64,000 nt of DNA, taken from the NCBI RefSeq assembly GCF_914768025.1, contig NZ_CAJZCE010000003.1, positions 186,001 to 250,000 on the forward strand. The letters run 5' to 3'. Source of the DNA: Snodgrassella gandavensis. Lineage in GTDB: Bacteria > Pseudomonadota > Gammaproteobacteria > Burkholderiales > Neisseriaceae. Shown here piece by piece: positions 1 through 9,804 of this stretch (position 1 is its first letter; every line of letters starts with the position of its first letter). The notes below the pieces were generated by a model, which was not told the origin of the DNA, did not search any database, and worked only from the letters and a program-made list of their open reading frames with translations. Made by a program: the position numbers and the translations under genes.

Positions 1-1419
1 AGCGGCAGCTTCTGTACTGGCACGTGCCTGATAATCGGACAGCATAGCCATAAACTGCTGTAAAGGTTCGCGGCTTTTTGGCGACAGTTCCACTAAAGCA
101 TCCATACTGCGTGCGGCTTCAAACAGACTGCATTGTGCCACTTTGGCATAATTATTCAGTTTGGCCAGCGTGGTTTCGCCTACTCCTCGCCGTGGTGTCG
201 TCACTGCGCGTAAAAATGCCGGATCATCATCAGGATTGGCCAGCAAACGCACATAAGCGAGCACATCCTTGATTTCAGCCTTATCAAAAAAACTTTGTCC
301 CCCGGAAAGCCGGTACGGGATACGCCGGCTGCGCAAGGCTTCTTCAAATACCCTTGCCTGATGATTACCTCGATACAAAATAGCAAAATCCCGGTAATGC
401 ACCGCATCACCACCAACCAGCTTCTGATGAGCAATCCGGCTTACCACCAAATCAGCTTCATGGCTTTCATTTTTACAGGCAATCACATCAATCATGTCGC
501 CAAGGCCATATTCACTCCACAAGGTTTTGGCAAACAGCTTGGGATTATGCGCAATAACCTGATTGGCAACCCGTAATATGCGTGCTGTAGAGCGGTAGTT
601 CTGCTCCAGCTTAATAATTTTCAAATCCGGATAATCCTGCTGTAGCAGACGCAGGTTTTCCATATTGGCGCCACGCCACGCATAGATACTCTGGTCATCA
701 TCGCCTACGGCGGTGAATTTACCCTCCGCGCCAGTAAGCAGACGCATTAAAGCATACTGGCAGGTATTGGTATCCTGACATTCATCCACCAGCAAATAAC
801 GCAAACGTAATTGCCATTTATAGCGAATATCTGCCTCTGATTGCAACAGCTCAACCGGAATGCGGATTAAATCATCAAAATCCACCGCCTGATAACTGGT
901 CAGGGTATCCTGATAGGAAGCGTATAACTGCCCGATCTGATGTGTCCACGGGTCTTCTGCCTGCTGAATAATTGCTTCAGGTGTGAGTAGGCTGTTTTTC
1001 CACAGTGAAATCTGGTGTTGCGCTTTGAATACCATTTCCCGGCCACTACTGCCCAGTAACTCGCTGATAATTTTGCCCGCATCGGCGCTGTCCAGAATGG
1101 AAAACTGTTTTTTATATCCGGCGGCCGCCGCTTCTTCGCGCAGAAAGCGCATCCCCAGTGAATGAAAGGTACATATGGTTAAACCACGTGTCTGCGGTTT
1201 GCGCAATAAATGCCCCACCCGCTCTTGCATTTCACGTGCTGCTTTATTGGTAAAAGTGATAGCGGCAATCTGCTGTGGTGGATAATTTGCCTGAGTAATC
1301 AGATAAGCAATTTTCTCGGTGATAACACGCGTTTTGCCGCTGCCAGCACCAGCCAGTACCAAGAGTGGTCCAGCAAGATAATGAATGGCTTCGTGTTGTT
1401 GCGGGTTTAAATTTAACAT
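1..1419 (-). CDS. rep: ATP-dependent DNA helicase Rep (N-terminal part, runs off window)
   Basis: This is a superfamily 1A 3'-5' DNA helicase that helps replication forks move past bound proteins. The reading frame starts at ATG 1419 and stays open to base 1, giving 473 codons; the family is about 670 residues, so the C-terminal third lies outside the window. Visible motifs are the Walker A motif AGAGSGKT close to the N-terminus, the ITFTNKAAREM motif Ia just after it, and VGDDDQSIYAWRGAN with the following NYRST, which are typical of Rep/UvrD. Rep is preferred over UvrD or PcrA because the protein begins MLNLNPQQHEA, as Rep proteins do, and the family sits in Neisseriaceae genomes. It is the most upstream gene of the minus-strand block and ung lies just upstream of its start. 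Confidence 0.9.
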   Translation of the reverse strand, partial: MLNLNPQQHEAIHYLAGPLLVLAGAGSGKTRVITEKIAYLITQANYPPQQIAAITFTNKAAREMQERVGHLLRKPQTRGLTICTFHSLGMRFLREEAAAAGYKKQFSILDSADAGKIISELLGSSGREMVFKAQHQISLWKNSLLTPEAIIQQAEDPWTHQIGQLYASYQDTLTSYQAVDFDDLIRIPVELLQSEADIRYKWQLRLRYLLVDECQDTNTCQYALMRLLTGAEGKFTAVGDDDQSIYAWRGANMENLRLLQQDYPDLKIIKLEQNYRSTARILRVANQVIAHNPKLFAKTLWSEYGLGDMIDVIACKNESHEADLVVSRIAHQKLVGGDAVHYRDFAILYRGNHQARVFEEALRSRRIPYRLSGGQSFFDKAEIKDVLAYVRLLANPDDDPAFLRAVTTPRRGVGETTLAKLNNYAKVAQCSLFEAARSMDALVELSPKSREPLQQFMAMLSDYQARASTEAAA

Positions 1420-1507
1420 GGTTTTAATGATGCTTTCCAGCAAGGCAGAACAAGGTTATGTACCTGAAAACCGTAGCTACGGCATGCTGGCCGATAAGCA
1501 GCATGCT

Positions 1508-2167
1508 TTATAGCTGCCAGTCGATCGGAGTCATGCTGTGCTCTTGCAGGTATGCATTGGCTTTGGAAAAATGCTTGCAGCCAAAAAAACCCCGATAAGC
1601 TGATAAAGGCGAGGGATGTGGTGCAGACAATACCAGATGCTTATGGCGGTCGATCATGGCACCTTTTTTCTGTGCATGACTACCCCACAGCATAAACACC
1701 ACATGCTCACGCTCGGCATTCAGCACAGCAATTACCCGATCAGTAAAAGTTTCCCAGCCCAGTTCTGCATGTGAATGAGCCTGTCCGGCGCGCACGGTTA
1801 AAACAGTATTCAGCAGTAGTACCCCCTGTTCTGCCCAAGGCTGCAAATAACCATGCTGTGGAATATGAAAGCCGGGAATATCATCCGCCAGCTCTTTATA
1901 GATATTGACTAATGAAGGTGGAATGGCAATACCCTGCCGTACGGAAAAAGATAAGCCATGTGCCTGTTGCGGGCCATGATAGGGGTCCTGACCAAGAATC
2001 ACCACCTTAACCTGAGCAAACTCAGTTGCCTTGAATGCGTTGAACACATCCTGAGCAGGCGGATAAATTACCTTGCCGGCCAATCTTTCCGCACGTACTA
2101 CTTCAAGAATATGCTGAAAATATGGTTGCTGTTTCTCTGCACCAATTGCCTGATGCCATGTCTGCAT
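1508..2167 (-). CDS. ung: Uracil-DNA glycosylase (family 1)
   Basis: The enzyme removes uracil from DNA as the first step of base excision repair. The protein has 219 residues from ATG 2167. This start is preferred over an in-frame ATG at 2224 because a strong AGGGGAG ribosome-binding site precedes it and because family-1 enzymes start near this TW motif. The water-activating motif GQDPYHG is at about residues 59-65 (catalytic Asp61) and the DNA-intercalation motif HPSPLS at about 184-189. Length is normal for bacterial Ung. It lies between rep and thiD on the same strand with gaps of about 90 bases on either side, so it is probably transcribed on its own or with weak coupling. Confidence 0.95.
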   Translation of the reverse strand: MQTWHQAIGAEKQQPYFQHILEVVRAERLAGKVIYPPAQDVFNAFKATEFAQVKVVILGQDPYHGPQQAHGLSFSVRQGIAIPPSLVNIYKELADDIPGFHIPQHGYLQPWAEQGVLLLNTVLTVRAGQAHSHAELGWETFTDRVIAVLNAEREHVVFMLWGSHAQKKGAMIDRHKHLVLSAPHPSPLSAYRGFFGCKHFSKANAYLQEHSMTPIDWQL

Positions 2168-2254
2168 TAGCACTCCCCTGTGTGAAAAAAGGGCAATTCC
2201 TGCCTTACCCTGATTAACTGTCAAGCAAGCAATTTTAGCATACAGATGAAACCA

Positions 2255-3085
2255 TTAATCACGTTTTATGCGCCAGAAATGGGCTAATGGACCATAACCA
2301 TGGCCAAGATGCCAGTGCCGGCCAGCCTCAATCGCACCATGCACATAGCTTTTAGCTGCTGCAACCGTATTGGCCAGACTCTCATGCTTGGGACGCAACG
2401 CAGCTATCGCAGCTGAAAGTGTGCAACCGGTACCATGAGTATGAGAAGTATTAATTCGTAAACTTTTGAAACATACCGGTTCACAATCCACCTCCAGCAA
2501 CCAGTCAGTTGCCTCCTCAGAATCATCGCGATGCCCCCCCTTTACCAGTACAGCCTGACACCCCTCATCCAGCAATATCCGCCCTTGTTCCAGCATTTCC
2601 TTATCCGTGGTGGCAATTGGTTTATGCGTCAGCGTAGCCAGTTCAAACAGGTTAGGCGTAAGAATATCAGCCAGCGGCATTAGCAGTTGCTTCATTGTCT
2701 GTACCGTATTCTCTATAGACAATGCCGAACCAGATGTAGCCACCATCACCGGATCTAATACGGTAAAAGGCAGGTGATATCGCTGTAATACTTCCGACAC
2801 CGTACGAATACTGTCAGTATCAGCGAGCATACCGATTTTAACCGCATCAATGCGAATATCCGACATCACAGCAGCACACTGCGCCTCAAGCATATCCGGA
2901 GGTACAACCATTACCTGCTGTACACCAAAAGTGTTTTGCGCAGTAATGGCGGTAATAACACTGGTACCATATGCGCCAAGTGCAGCAAAAGTTTTTAAAT
3001 CCGCCTGAATACCAGCACCACCACTGGAATCAGAACCAGCAATAGTCATTGCACGAGGGTAAGGCTTGGCCAGCGCCATAGGCAT
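2255..3085 (-). CDS. thiD: Hydroxymethylpyrimidine/phosphomethylpyrimidine kinase
   Basis: This ribokinase-fold enzyme phosphorylates HMP and then HMP-P to give HMP-PP for thiamine synthesis. At 276 residues it is of normal length. The N-terminal signature is TIAGSDSSGGAGIQADLKTF (about residues 14-33), and the anion-hole/catalytic region reads INTSHTHGTGCTLSAAIAA in the C-terminal third (catalytic Cys and GTGC motif). No other thi genes are nearby and no TPP riboswitch is evident upstream. The gene lies between panB and ung; the 166 bases up to panB contain a GC-rich inverted repeat near 3176-3205. Confidence 0.93.
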   Translation of the reverse strand: MPMALAKPYPRAMTIAGSDSSGGAGIQADLKTFAALGAYGTSVITAITAQNTFGVQQVMVVPPDMLEAQCAAVMSDIRIDAVKIGMLADTDSIRTVSEVLQRYHLPFTVLDPVMVATSGSALSIENTVQTMKQLLMPLADILTPNLFELATLTHKPIATTDKEMLEQGRILLDEGCQAVLVKGGHRDDSEEATDWLLEVDCEPVCFKSLRINTSHTHGTGCTLSAAIAALRPKHESLANTVAAAKSYVHGAIEAGRHWHLGHGYGPLAHFWRIKRD

Positions 3086-3251
3086 CTCTCTAAATATTTC
3101 TATTAGTCAACGAATTAACTTATATATACTTCCTGCAAAAAAAACAAGCCTGTGAAAATATCCACCTGCTGCCCAATCTGCCCGTTTGTAAAGACAAAAG
3201 CGGGCAAAGCGTGGATTCTTTCAAACAAAAACAGAAACTTAACCAAAACAA

Positions 3252-4043
3252 TCAGTCAGTAAAACTGTGCTCAGCGCCCGGAAAAATTTTTGCCTTTACC
3301 TGATTTACATAAGTACTGATTGCGGCCTGAATACTGTCATGCCCCTGCATGAAATTTTTGACAAATTTAGCGGTTTTACCCGGATAAATACCCAGCATAT
3401 CGTGCATTACCAGTACCTGACCATCACAATCCACACCAGCACCGATGCCGATAGTAGGGCAGCTTACTGTGGCAGTAACCTGTGCTGCCAGCTGTCTGGG
3501 GACACATTCCATCAACACCATATCCGCCCCGGCCTGTGCATGCGCCTGAGCATCGGCCAGCAATTGTGCCGCAGCCTCGCCACGACCCTGCACTTTATAG
3601 CCGCCCAGCGTATGAACGGATTGCGGAGTAAGCCCGATATGTGCACAAACCGGAATACCGCGCTGCTGCAAAAACTGCGTGGTTTCAGCTATCCATGCTC
3701 CGCCTTCCAGTTTAACCATGTGCGCACCAGCCACCATCAGGCGCACAGCCGCAGCAAAAGCCTGCTCCTTACTTTGCTGATAGGCACCAAACGGTAAATC
3801 GGCCACAATCAATGCCTGCTGATTGCCACGCGCCACCGCAGCCGTGTGGTAACAAATATCCTCCACACTAACTGGAATGGTAGAAGTTTGCCCCTGTACT
3901 GCCATGCCAAGTGAATCACCAATCAGCAGCACATCAACACCTGCATCACTCATCAGGTGGGCAAAGCTGGCATCATAACAGGTCAGCATAGCAATTTTTT
4001 CGCCAGCCGCTTTCATCTTTCTTAAAGTGTGAATAGTATGCAT
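3252..4043 (-). CDS. panB: 3-methyl-2-oxobutanoate hydroxymethyltransferase
   Basis: PanB transfers a hydroxymethyl group from methylene-THF to alpha-ketoisovalerate to make ketopantoate, the first committed step of pantothenate synthesis. The 263-residue length is typical. It opens with [25 protein letters not shown], and the metal/substrate region [13 protein letters not shown] (about residues 39-51) and VKLEGG (about 110-115) are present. The glycine-rich [17 protein letters not shown] segment lies in the C-terminal half. panC is not in the window. In related bacteria panB also sits near folK and the deoxynucleoside kinase gene, which agrees with the neighbours here. Confidence 0.95.
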   Translation of the reverse strand: MHTIHTLRKMKAAGEKIAMLTCYDASFAHLMSDAGVDVLLIGDSLGMAVQGQTSTIPVSVEDICYHTAAVARGNQQALIVADLPFGAYQQSKEQAFAAAVRLMVAGAHMVKLEGGAWIAETTQFLQQRGIPVCAHIGLTPQSVHTLGGYKVQGRGEAAAQLLADAQAHAQAGADMVLMECVPRQLAAQVTATVSCPTIGIGAGVDCDGQVLVMHDMLGIYPGKTAKFVKNFMQGHDSIQAAISTYVNQVKAKIFPGAEHSFTD

Positions 4044-4629
4044 AAACAGATAAATCCGTTAATTATGTTCATTAGAAAAATATTGCCGGTGGCTATTGCT
4101 TATTTGCCTGTTGTCGGAAAATTGACAAAAGACATGGGTATAAGTTAACGCAAATAGCATCCAGCCTGAATTAATGACCGGCAAAATACCATAGACACCC
4201 GTCATACCAGAGCAGATTAACAAACATTTTGCTAGCAGCCGCATTTTCATTAACCTAATAAATAATCGCTAACAATTAATTCAATTCGAGCATAGTAATT
4301 AAGCTGGGCAGCTAAATTTGGTCGCACTGCTTTACCACCAGACTTGAGCTGTTTTATTGACTGCTGAATTTTGCAGCCAACAACCAATTATTCAGCAAGC
4401 CAATATAGAAAAACTGTACTTTTCCAACAGAAAAATACAGTTTACTACCATGCTCATTTGCAAATCAGTCTGCTAAATAGCAGACAAACAGCATAATATC
4501 ATTGATATATTTTTACCTTAGTTAAACAGCGTAACTAGCTAAAATAACACATTTACGACAGATACAGGCTGCAATAATTATCACAACCAGCAGATATGAA
4601 CAGCCTTTTTGCAAGGCCACATCAGGCAG
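4044..4629. other. Intergenic region between panB and the deoxynucleoside kinase gene
   Basis: These 586 AT-rich bases hold no gene I can support. A 63-codon minus-strand ORF (4059-4250) has a hydrophobic start but no recognisable family and only a weak ribosome-binding site, so I do not call it. The region probably carries the panB promoter. Confidence 0.5.
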
Positions 4630-5262
4630 TTACTCACTCAAATTCAGATAATTACGACTACCCTGCATATTGGCAATGGTATTGAGCAACAGCTCAAAAT
4701 GGTCGTCATTGCCAAGAAAATCCAGCTCATTGGTATTGGCAATTAACAGAGGAGCGTGCTGGTATAAGTGAAAAAAACGACGATATTCTGCATGAATCTG
4801 CTGTAAATAACCCGCAGGGAACAGGTTTATCATCCCATCTTCACGCTGATGCAGACGCCTGTCCAACAAGTCATCATCTGCTTCCAGATAGATCACCAGA
4901 TCGGGTACCGGAAATTTCGGCATCACTTTCTGTTTGATTTGCCAGTACAGAGTCTGTTCACCTTCACGCAAAATTACCGGTACATATATCTGATCTTTTT
5001 CCAGCAGAAAATCAGCAATTATCCGTGAACGCCGCTCATCCTCAGCATAAATCACATTGATTGCTTCACAACGACGCATCAGAAAATGCATCTCGGTGGC
5101 CAAGCCATGATTCGTGGCATTCAGATAAAATTTTTCCAGAAACGGATTACTTTCCGGTATTTCCGATAACAATAAAGCATCGAAATACTGCGCCAGACGA
5201 CGGCTTAAAGCTGATTTGCCACTGCCTATAGACCCTTCTACGACAATGTAGCGATAATCCAT
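4630..5262 (-). CDS. Deoxynucleoside kinase (deoxyadenosine/deoxyguanosine kinase family)
   Basis: This small P-loop kinase phosphorylates deoxynucleosides for salvage. The 210-residue protein has a Walker A motif EGSIGSGKSALSRRL at about residues 9-23. The family's substrate-binding region (IPESNPFLEKFY) follows at about 37-48, and the lid region DRRLHQREDGMINLFPAGYLQ lies in the C-terminal half. Substrate preference cannot be read from the sequence. It follows folK by 13 bases and probably belongs to the pcnB-folK operon, a grouping seen in Neisseriaceae. Confidence 0.85.
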   Translation of the reverse strand: MDYRYIVVEGSIGSGKSALSRRLAQYFDALLLSEIPESNPFLEKFYLNATNHGLATEMHFLMRRCEAINVIYAEDERRSRIIADFLLEKDQIYVPVILREGEQTLYWQIKQKVMPKFPVPDLVIYLEADDDLLDRRLHQREDGMINLFPAGYLQQIHAEYRRFFHLYQHAPLLIANTNELDFLGNDDHFELLLNTIANMQGSRNYLNLSE

Positions 5263-5275
5263 ATTTTCCCCCGCC

Positions 5276-5782
5276 CTAGTCCTGACCGTTAGCCATAATT
5301 GTTACCGCATCTGGCTGTGCCTTCAATAATTTTGCTGCCAGAGTCGAAGCACTGCCATGATTACCAATCGCATAATCCGGCGCAATGGCAGCCAGCGGAA
5401 CCATCACGAAAGCACGCTCATGTGCGCGTGGATGAGGCAGTACTAAATCAGCATCATTAAAAATCTGATGATGATAATCAATCAGATCCAAATCAATAAC
5501 ACGCGGACCATTAGGCACATCGCGCACCCGCCCCTGCTGCTCTTCCAGCTTTAGCAAGACTTGTAACAGCTCAGGTGCACTCAGCGAAGTATGAACCAAT
5601 ACCACCGCATTGACAAAATCAGGCTGGGCAGTCAGCCCTACCGGCTTAGTAGTGTAAAGTGGTGAAATTGCCTTGACCCGGACGCCTTTAACCTGATTTA
5701 AGGCAGCCATGGCTGCTTTAACCTGCTGGCGCGGATTTTCCAGATTAGCCCCTAAAGCAATAACCGCTGTCACTGTATTCAT
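5276..5782 (-). CDS. folK: 2-amino-4-hydroxy-6-hydroxymethyldihydropteridine pyrophosphokinase
   Basis: FolK transfers pyrophosphate from ATP to hydroxymethyldihydropterin on the way to folate. The 168-residue protein shows the N-terminal IALGANLENPRQQ motif (about 9-21), the loop LYTTKPVGLTAQPDFVNAV (about 42-60) and the signature GPRVIDLDLI (about 92-101), followed by LPHPRAHERAFV. All are diagnostic of FolK. Its ATG overlaps the stop codon of pcnB by four bases (TCAT on the plus strand at 5779-5782), so translation of the two is probably coupled. Confidence 0.95.
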   Translation of the reverse strand: MNTVTAVIALGANLENPRQQVKAAMAALNQVKGVRVKAISPLYTTKPVGLTAQPDFVNAVVLVHTSLSAPELLQVLLKLEEQQGRVRDVPNGPRVIDLDLIDYHHQIFNDADLVLPHPRAHERAFVMVPLAAIAPDYAIGNHGSASTLAAKLLKAQPDAVTIMANGQD

Positions 5783-7113
5783 GCTTCCTCCTGCTTGGAT
5801 TGCTTGGTTCGTCTGTTACGATATCGTTTTTGCCTTGTGGATGTTTTTTCCATCTGCATGGCAGTACCAATCAACTGCTCACGCTCTGCATCCGAACCAT
5901 GCTGAAAAGCCTGCCACCATTGAACGACTTCCTGCGGCAATTCGCCCAGACTTGCACGCAGACACATAAAATCAAAAGCGGCGCGAAAACGCGGCTGGCC
6001 AAGTAAACGATAAGGCCGTGCCCCGCGCATAATTTCAAACTGAGGTTGTAAAGACCAGATTTCACGCATAGTAACACTATACCGCTGCGGCACACCCCAG
6101 CGTTTGTCCACATACTGACGCTCCGAAGCGATGGCCGCATTCATAGCCGCATTGGTACGCATACCAGCAGCTTGTTCGCGCTGCCACGCATCCCTGATGT
6201 GCGGCCACAATACAGCAGCGAGTACAAAACCCATCGAAACCGATTTATCTGCCCGCAGACGTTCATCCGTATTATGCAGAGCCAGTGCAACAATATTATC
6301 ATTACTTTCACCGCCCGGCATCAGTGCATCCAGCAGTGGATGAACATTTTTCAGCCCAAGAACAGCCATCTGATGCAAACATGCTTGCGCATTGCCACTG
6401 AATAAAATTTTTAGTACTTCATCAAACAGTCGGGCTGGCGGTTCCCGCTGTAATAACTGCGCACATTCAGCAATCGGCATAGACGTATGCTTATCCACAG
6501 TAAAACCGAGTTTGCCTGATAGTCGAGCTGCACGCAACATTCGTACGGGGTCTTCCTGATAGCGCTCCAGTGGATTGCCAATCATCACCAGACGTCGGTT
6601 ACGGATATCTTCAACGCCATGATGGAAGTCCAGAATAATCTGACGTTTCGGATCATAGTACAAAGCATTGGCGGTAAAGTCACGGCGCATTGCATCCTGT
6701 TCAAGAGTGCCAAAACTGGCATCCTTCATGATCCGACCCAGCTCATTGTGGCTATTGACAACCCCTCCTCGGAAAGTTGTTACCTCAATCGTTTCCGGGC
6801 CCACCATAACATGCACAATCGGGAAACGCCGCCCAATAATGCGACTGCGCCTGAACAGCTTACGTACCTGCTCGGGCGTGGCATTAGTCGCCACATCAAA
6901 ATCTTTAGGTGTCACACCAAGCAACAAATCACGCACGGCACCACCCACCACATAAGCCTCATATCCCTCTTTCTGCAAGCGGGTAATAACTTTTTCCGCA
7001 GCAAAACTAAGCTCATCTGCCTGAATATGGTGTTGTGCTAATGGTATTTCCCGTTTTCTGCCACCACGGGCAGTCCTTCGCGGCAAAACCCTGTGTAACC
7101 ACTTTGTTAGCAT
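5779..7113 (-). CDS. pcnB: Poly(A) polymerase I
   Basis: PcnB adds 3' poly(A) tails to RNA and so promotes RNA decay. The 444-residue protein has the nucleotidyltransferase signature AYVVGGAVRDLLLG (about 53-66), then the metal-binding KDFDVAT and the RRSRIIGRRFPIVHV segment. The AARLSGKLGF region follows, and the C-terminus is strongly basic (KRYRNRRTKQSK), as in poly(A) polymerases rather than CCA-adding enzymes. It begins the folK/deoxynucleoside-kinase operon. The start region is divergent from the plus-strand DUF3460 gene at 7318. Confidence 0.93.
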   Translation of the reverse strand: MLTKWLHRVLPRRTARGGRKREIPLAQHHIQADELSFAAEKVITRLQKEGYEAYVVGGAVRDLLLGVTPKDFDVATNATPEQVRKLFRRSRIIGRRFPIVHVMVGPETIEVTTFRGGVVNSHNELGRIMKDASFGTLEQDAMRRDFTANALYYDPKRQIILDFHHGVEDIRNRRLVMIGNPLERYQEDPVRMLRAARLSGKLGFTVDKHTSMPIAECAQLLQREPPARLFDEVLKILFSGNAQACLHQMAVLGLKNVHPLLDALMPGGESNDNIVALALHNTDERLRADKSVSMGFVLAAVLWPHIRDAWQREQAAGMRTNAAMNAAIASERQYVDKRWGVPQRYSVTMREIWSLQPQFEIMRGARPYRLLGQPRFRAAFDFMCLRASLGELPQEVVQWWQAFQHGSDAEREQLIGTAMQMEKTSTRQKRYRNRRTKQSKQEEA

Positions 7114-7317
7114 AAATAATACAATAATTTATAAAAAAAATACTCGCGTGCCGCAGCAAACACGACCGATAAAGCGGCATAGTATAACCTATCTGTCCAT
7201 CTCTCATCATTCCTTGCTGCTAAACCAGTGCAATTGGATCAGCATCTACACCAGAATGGTCTAATTTGTATATAATAATACACTCGTTCCTGAATACCAT
7301 ATGCAGAAGAAATCAAT

Positions 7318-7503
7318 ATGTACAATTATCAGTCTGATACTACCCAGTTTCTGAATGAATTTCTGGCTAAACACCCCGAAGAAGCTCAGGTTCAGCTAAA
7401 ACACCGTGCCATGTTATGGGATGTTCAGCTCAATCCAGAAGATGAAGCAAATTTCGCCGCAGCCAAACTGCCGAAAAAAGGCTATACCTATCTGACAGAA
7501 TAA
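7318..7503 (+). CDS. DUF3460 family small protein
   Basis: This 61-residue protein (MYNYQSDTTQFLNEFL...) has the layout of DUF3460: the YxSdxTxFL start, a central RAMLWD motif and a C-terminal KKGYTYL. The family is found in Betaproteobacteria and has no known function. It is first in a plus-strand run with an O-methyltransferase gene 17 bases downstream. An AT-rich stretch with TATAAT-like sequence near 7265-7280 could be its promoter. Confidence 0.8.
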   Translation: MYNYQSDTTQFLNEFLAKHPEEAQVQLKHRAMLWDVQLNPEDEANFAAAKLPKKGYTYLTE

Positions 7504-7520
7504 TCGCTGGTCGGCCTGTC

Positions 7521-8189
7521 ATGAGTCAACACACCTGTCTGAGTACGCCCGTATTAGAGCAATATCTGGCCGGGATTAACCCTGTAGAAGAGCCATTGCT
7601 GGCACAGCTTCGAGCAGAAACTGCGCGGCACCGCAAGGGTGATATGGGCATTGCACAGGAACAGGCAAATTTAATGGTGTGGCTGGCACAGCTAATTCAG
7701 GCGCGCAACTATCTGGAAATCGGTGTATTTACCGGCTACAGTAGCACAGCAATGGCACTGGCACTGCCTGAAGACGGGCACATTACAGCCTGCGACATCA
7801 ATGTTACTTATACCGATATTGCCCGTCGCTATTGGCAGCAGGCGAATGTCAGCCACAAAATACAGTTACACCTGCAACCGGCACTAATCACACTGGATAA
7901 ACTGATTGCCAGCAATCAGACCAATCATTACGACATGGCACTGATAGATGCCGACAAAACACCCACCCCCCATTATTTTGAACGCTGCCTGCAATTGGTT
8001 CGCCCCGGCGGCATTATTGCCATAGACAATGTACTGCTGCATGGCCGTGTTGCTCAGGCAGCCCATGGCGGTGAATCTGAAAGTGTCCTTATCATGCGCC
8101 AGTTTAATGCTGGCCTGATATACGATCAGCGCATACGTCCATTAACCATACCGCTAGGCGATGGCTTGACACTTATTCAGAAAAAATAA
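7521..8189 (+). CDS. O-methyltransferase (class I SAM-dependent, caffeoyl-CoA/catechol type)
   Basis: The 222-residue protein belongs to the methyltransferase_3 family of SAM-dependent O-methyltransferases. SAM-binding motif I reads LEIGVFTGYSSTAMALALP (about 66-84), the acidic residue of motif II follows in ITACDINV (about 89-96), and the metal-binding segment DMALIDADK (about 138-146) with the RPGGIIAIDNVLLHGRV motif is intact. Family members methylate catechol-like or other hydroxylated small molecules; the substrate here cannot be assigned. It sits between the DUF3460 gene and a lipoprotein gene, all closely spaced and probably co-transcribed with purE. Confidence 0.85.
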   Translation: MSQHTCLSTPVLEQYLAGINPVEEPLLAQLRAETARHRKGDMGIAQEQANLMVWLAQLIQARNYLEIGVFTGYSSTAMALALPEDGHITACDINVTYTDIARRYWQQANVSHKIQLHLQPALITLDKLIASNQTNHYDMALIDADKTPTPHYFERCLQLVRPGGIIAIDNVLLHGRVAQAAHGGESESVLIMRQFNAGLIYDQRIRPLTIPLGDGLTLIQKK

Positions 8190-8219
8190 TAACAATTACC
8201 CAGAGGAGAAAAGCACTTC

Positions 8220-8888
8220 ATGCCACATTCAAACTATCGCTATTTCAGTCTGGCACTAATGGCCATCCTAACCATCAGCGCATGTAGCACCATACCTGCT
8301 TTTTCTGGCACACCTGTTAGCGCTACTTCAACTAAATCAGCCGCTGATACTACCCAAACTGCTGACCAGCTCAGCCAGATTCAGATACAACTGGCGAACC
8401 TGCAAACCCAGATTGATGGCCTGCAAAATCAGATGAACGATATTCGCCAGCAACAGACAACCCTGTCGCGTTATATAAATGTACATATTCCGGCCAGTGA
8501 TGTGATTGCAACCAGCGACCCGGCTGCTAACGACAATATCAGCGAAGCACGCCACTTATACAATGCAGGGCTCTATGCACAAAGTATCCGACTACTAAAA
8601 AATGCTGATAGTGGTGGTAATGGTAGTGCTCCGGCACAGGAACGCATGTGGTTACTCCTGCAAAGCCATTCCCGATTAAACAACTGTGAATCGGTTATCA
8701 ATATTGGCAAACGCTTTACCAACCTATTCCCGCAGAATAACCATAGCCCCAATGCTCTGTATCAGGTGGCACAATGTCAGGCACATTTACAGCAGCAGGA
8801 TATTGCCCGTACCACCTATCAGCACATTATTAGCACGTATCCCAACAGCAGTGCGGCCAGCAAAGCCAGACATCTGTTAAAAAAATAA
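8220..8888 (+). CDS. Lipoprotein with coiled coil and TPR-like C-terminus (YbgF/CpoB-like)
   Basis: The 222-residue protein begins with a type II signal peptide and a lipobox ISAC, placing the lipid-modified Cys at about residue 22. A Gln-rich coiled coil with heptad-like repeats (about 50-85) is followed by a helical region with tetratricopeptide-like repeats ending in DIARTTYQHIISTYPNSSAASKARHLL. This layout, coiled coil plus TPR ending in a YPxSxxAxxA motif, matches YbgF/CpoB-like envelope proteins. The gene is not next to tol-pal genes, so a Tol-Pal role is uncertain. A GAGGAGAA ribosome-binding site precedes the start. It ends 21 bases before purE. Confidence 0.7.
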   Translation: MPHSNYRYFSLALMAILTISACSTIPAFSGTPVSATSTKSAADTTQTADQLSQIQIQLANLQTQIDGLQNQMNDIRQQQTTLSRYINVHIPASDVIATSDPAANDNISEARHLYNAGLYAQSIRLLKNADSGGNGSAPAQERMWLLLQSHSRLNNCESVINIGKRFTNLFPQNNHSPNALYQVAQCQAHLQQQDIARTTYQHIISTYPNSSAASKARHLLKK

Positions 8889-8909
8889 CCCGAGTAAATA
8901 AGGCACAAC

Positions 8910-9407
8910 ATGAACACTCCACTAATCGGCATCATTATGGGCAGTAACAGCGATTATCCAGTAATGCAGCAGGCAGAACAATTTTTGCAACAATTCTGCA
9001 TTCCATATGAAATACGCGTTGTTTCCGCCCATCGTACTCCGGATTTAATGTTTGAATATGCCGAAAGTGCTCGTGCACGTGGTTTGAAAGCAATTATTGC
9101 CGGTGCCGGAGGCGCTGCTCACCTGCCAGGCATGGTTGCCGCCAAAACTACCGTTCCAGTATTGGGTGTACCTGTTCCGAGCAAATATCTGCGTGGTGAA
9201 GATTCATTATTATCTATCGTACAAATGCCTAAAGGCGTACCCGTAGCCACATTCGCCATTGGTGAGGCTGGTGCAGCCAATGCCGCCCTGTTTGCCATCT
9301 CACTACTAGCCAATGATAATCCCGAGCTGGCACAGAAACTGACTGATTTTCGTGAAAATCAGAAGCAAAGCGTTCTGGCCATGAATTTACCCAGCCAGCC
9401 TGCCTGA
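8910..9407 (+). CDS. purE: 5-(carboxyamino)imidazole ribonucleotide mutase
   Basis: PurE converts N5-CAIR to CAIR in purine synthesis. The 165-residue length is typical of class I PurE. The N-terminal GIIMGSNSDYPVMQQA motif (about 7-22), the VVSAHRTPDLMFEYA segment with the catalytic His (about 38-52), IIAGAGGAAHLPGMVAAKT (about 64-82) and PVLGVPVPSKYLRGEDSLLSIVQMP are all present. No purK is adjacent. It is the last gene of the plus-strand block before a long AT-rich decayed region. Confidence 0.95.
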   Translation: MNTPLIGIIMGSNSDYPVMQQAEQFLQQFCIPYEIRVVSAHRTPDLMFEYAESARARGLKAIIAGAGGAAHLPGMVAAKTTVPVLGVPVPSKYLRGEDSLLSIVQMPKGVPVATFAIGEAGAANAALFAISLLANDNPELAQKLTDFRENQKQSVLAMNLPSQPA

Positions 9408-9804
9408 TTGCAATAAGTTCTTGTAGCCATCTTCTGAATAACAGCCCATGCTGAACAGAATTACCCTAGTGCAGTTAGTATGATATATGTTTATTACCCA
9501 CGCAGATTAAATATTACATCATTACCTGCCTGCGGTTCTATCGCCGCATTATTGCAAAACAACAATATCGAGTTAATACAGCGAATAAAACACAAAAGCA
9601 TTAGATAACTGCCGAGAAGATAGAAAAAATAGTGTTAAATAAATTTTTTACAAATTAGGTGAACTAAAAAATATTAAAACCAGAAAAACAAATTAGTTTT
9701 AATCAATATAATTATACTAAAGATGAGTTAACTCAATAGTACGCTAAAAATATTATATTGATATTTGATAGTGCCTTAAATTTATTGGTAATAATGGTAT
9801 ATTT
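9408..9804. other. AT-rich intergenic region after purE
   Basis: About 400 bases with no ORF I can support. The base composition falls sharply after purE, marking the start of the accessory or decayed zone that runs to 11.5 kb. Confidence 0.5.

Noticed and set aside
4059-4250. 63-codon minus-strand ORF between panB and the deoxynucleoside kinase gene
   Set aside because: No recognisable family, weak ribosome-binding site, and composition like the intergenic flanks.
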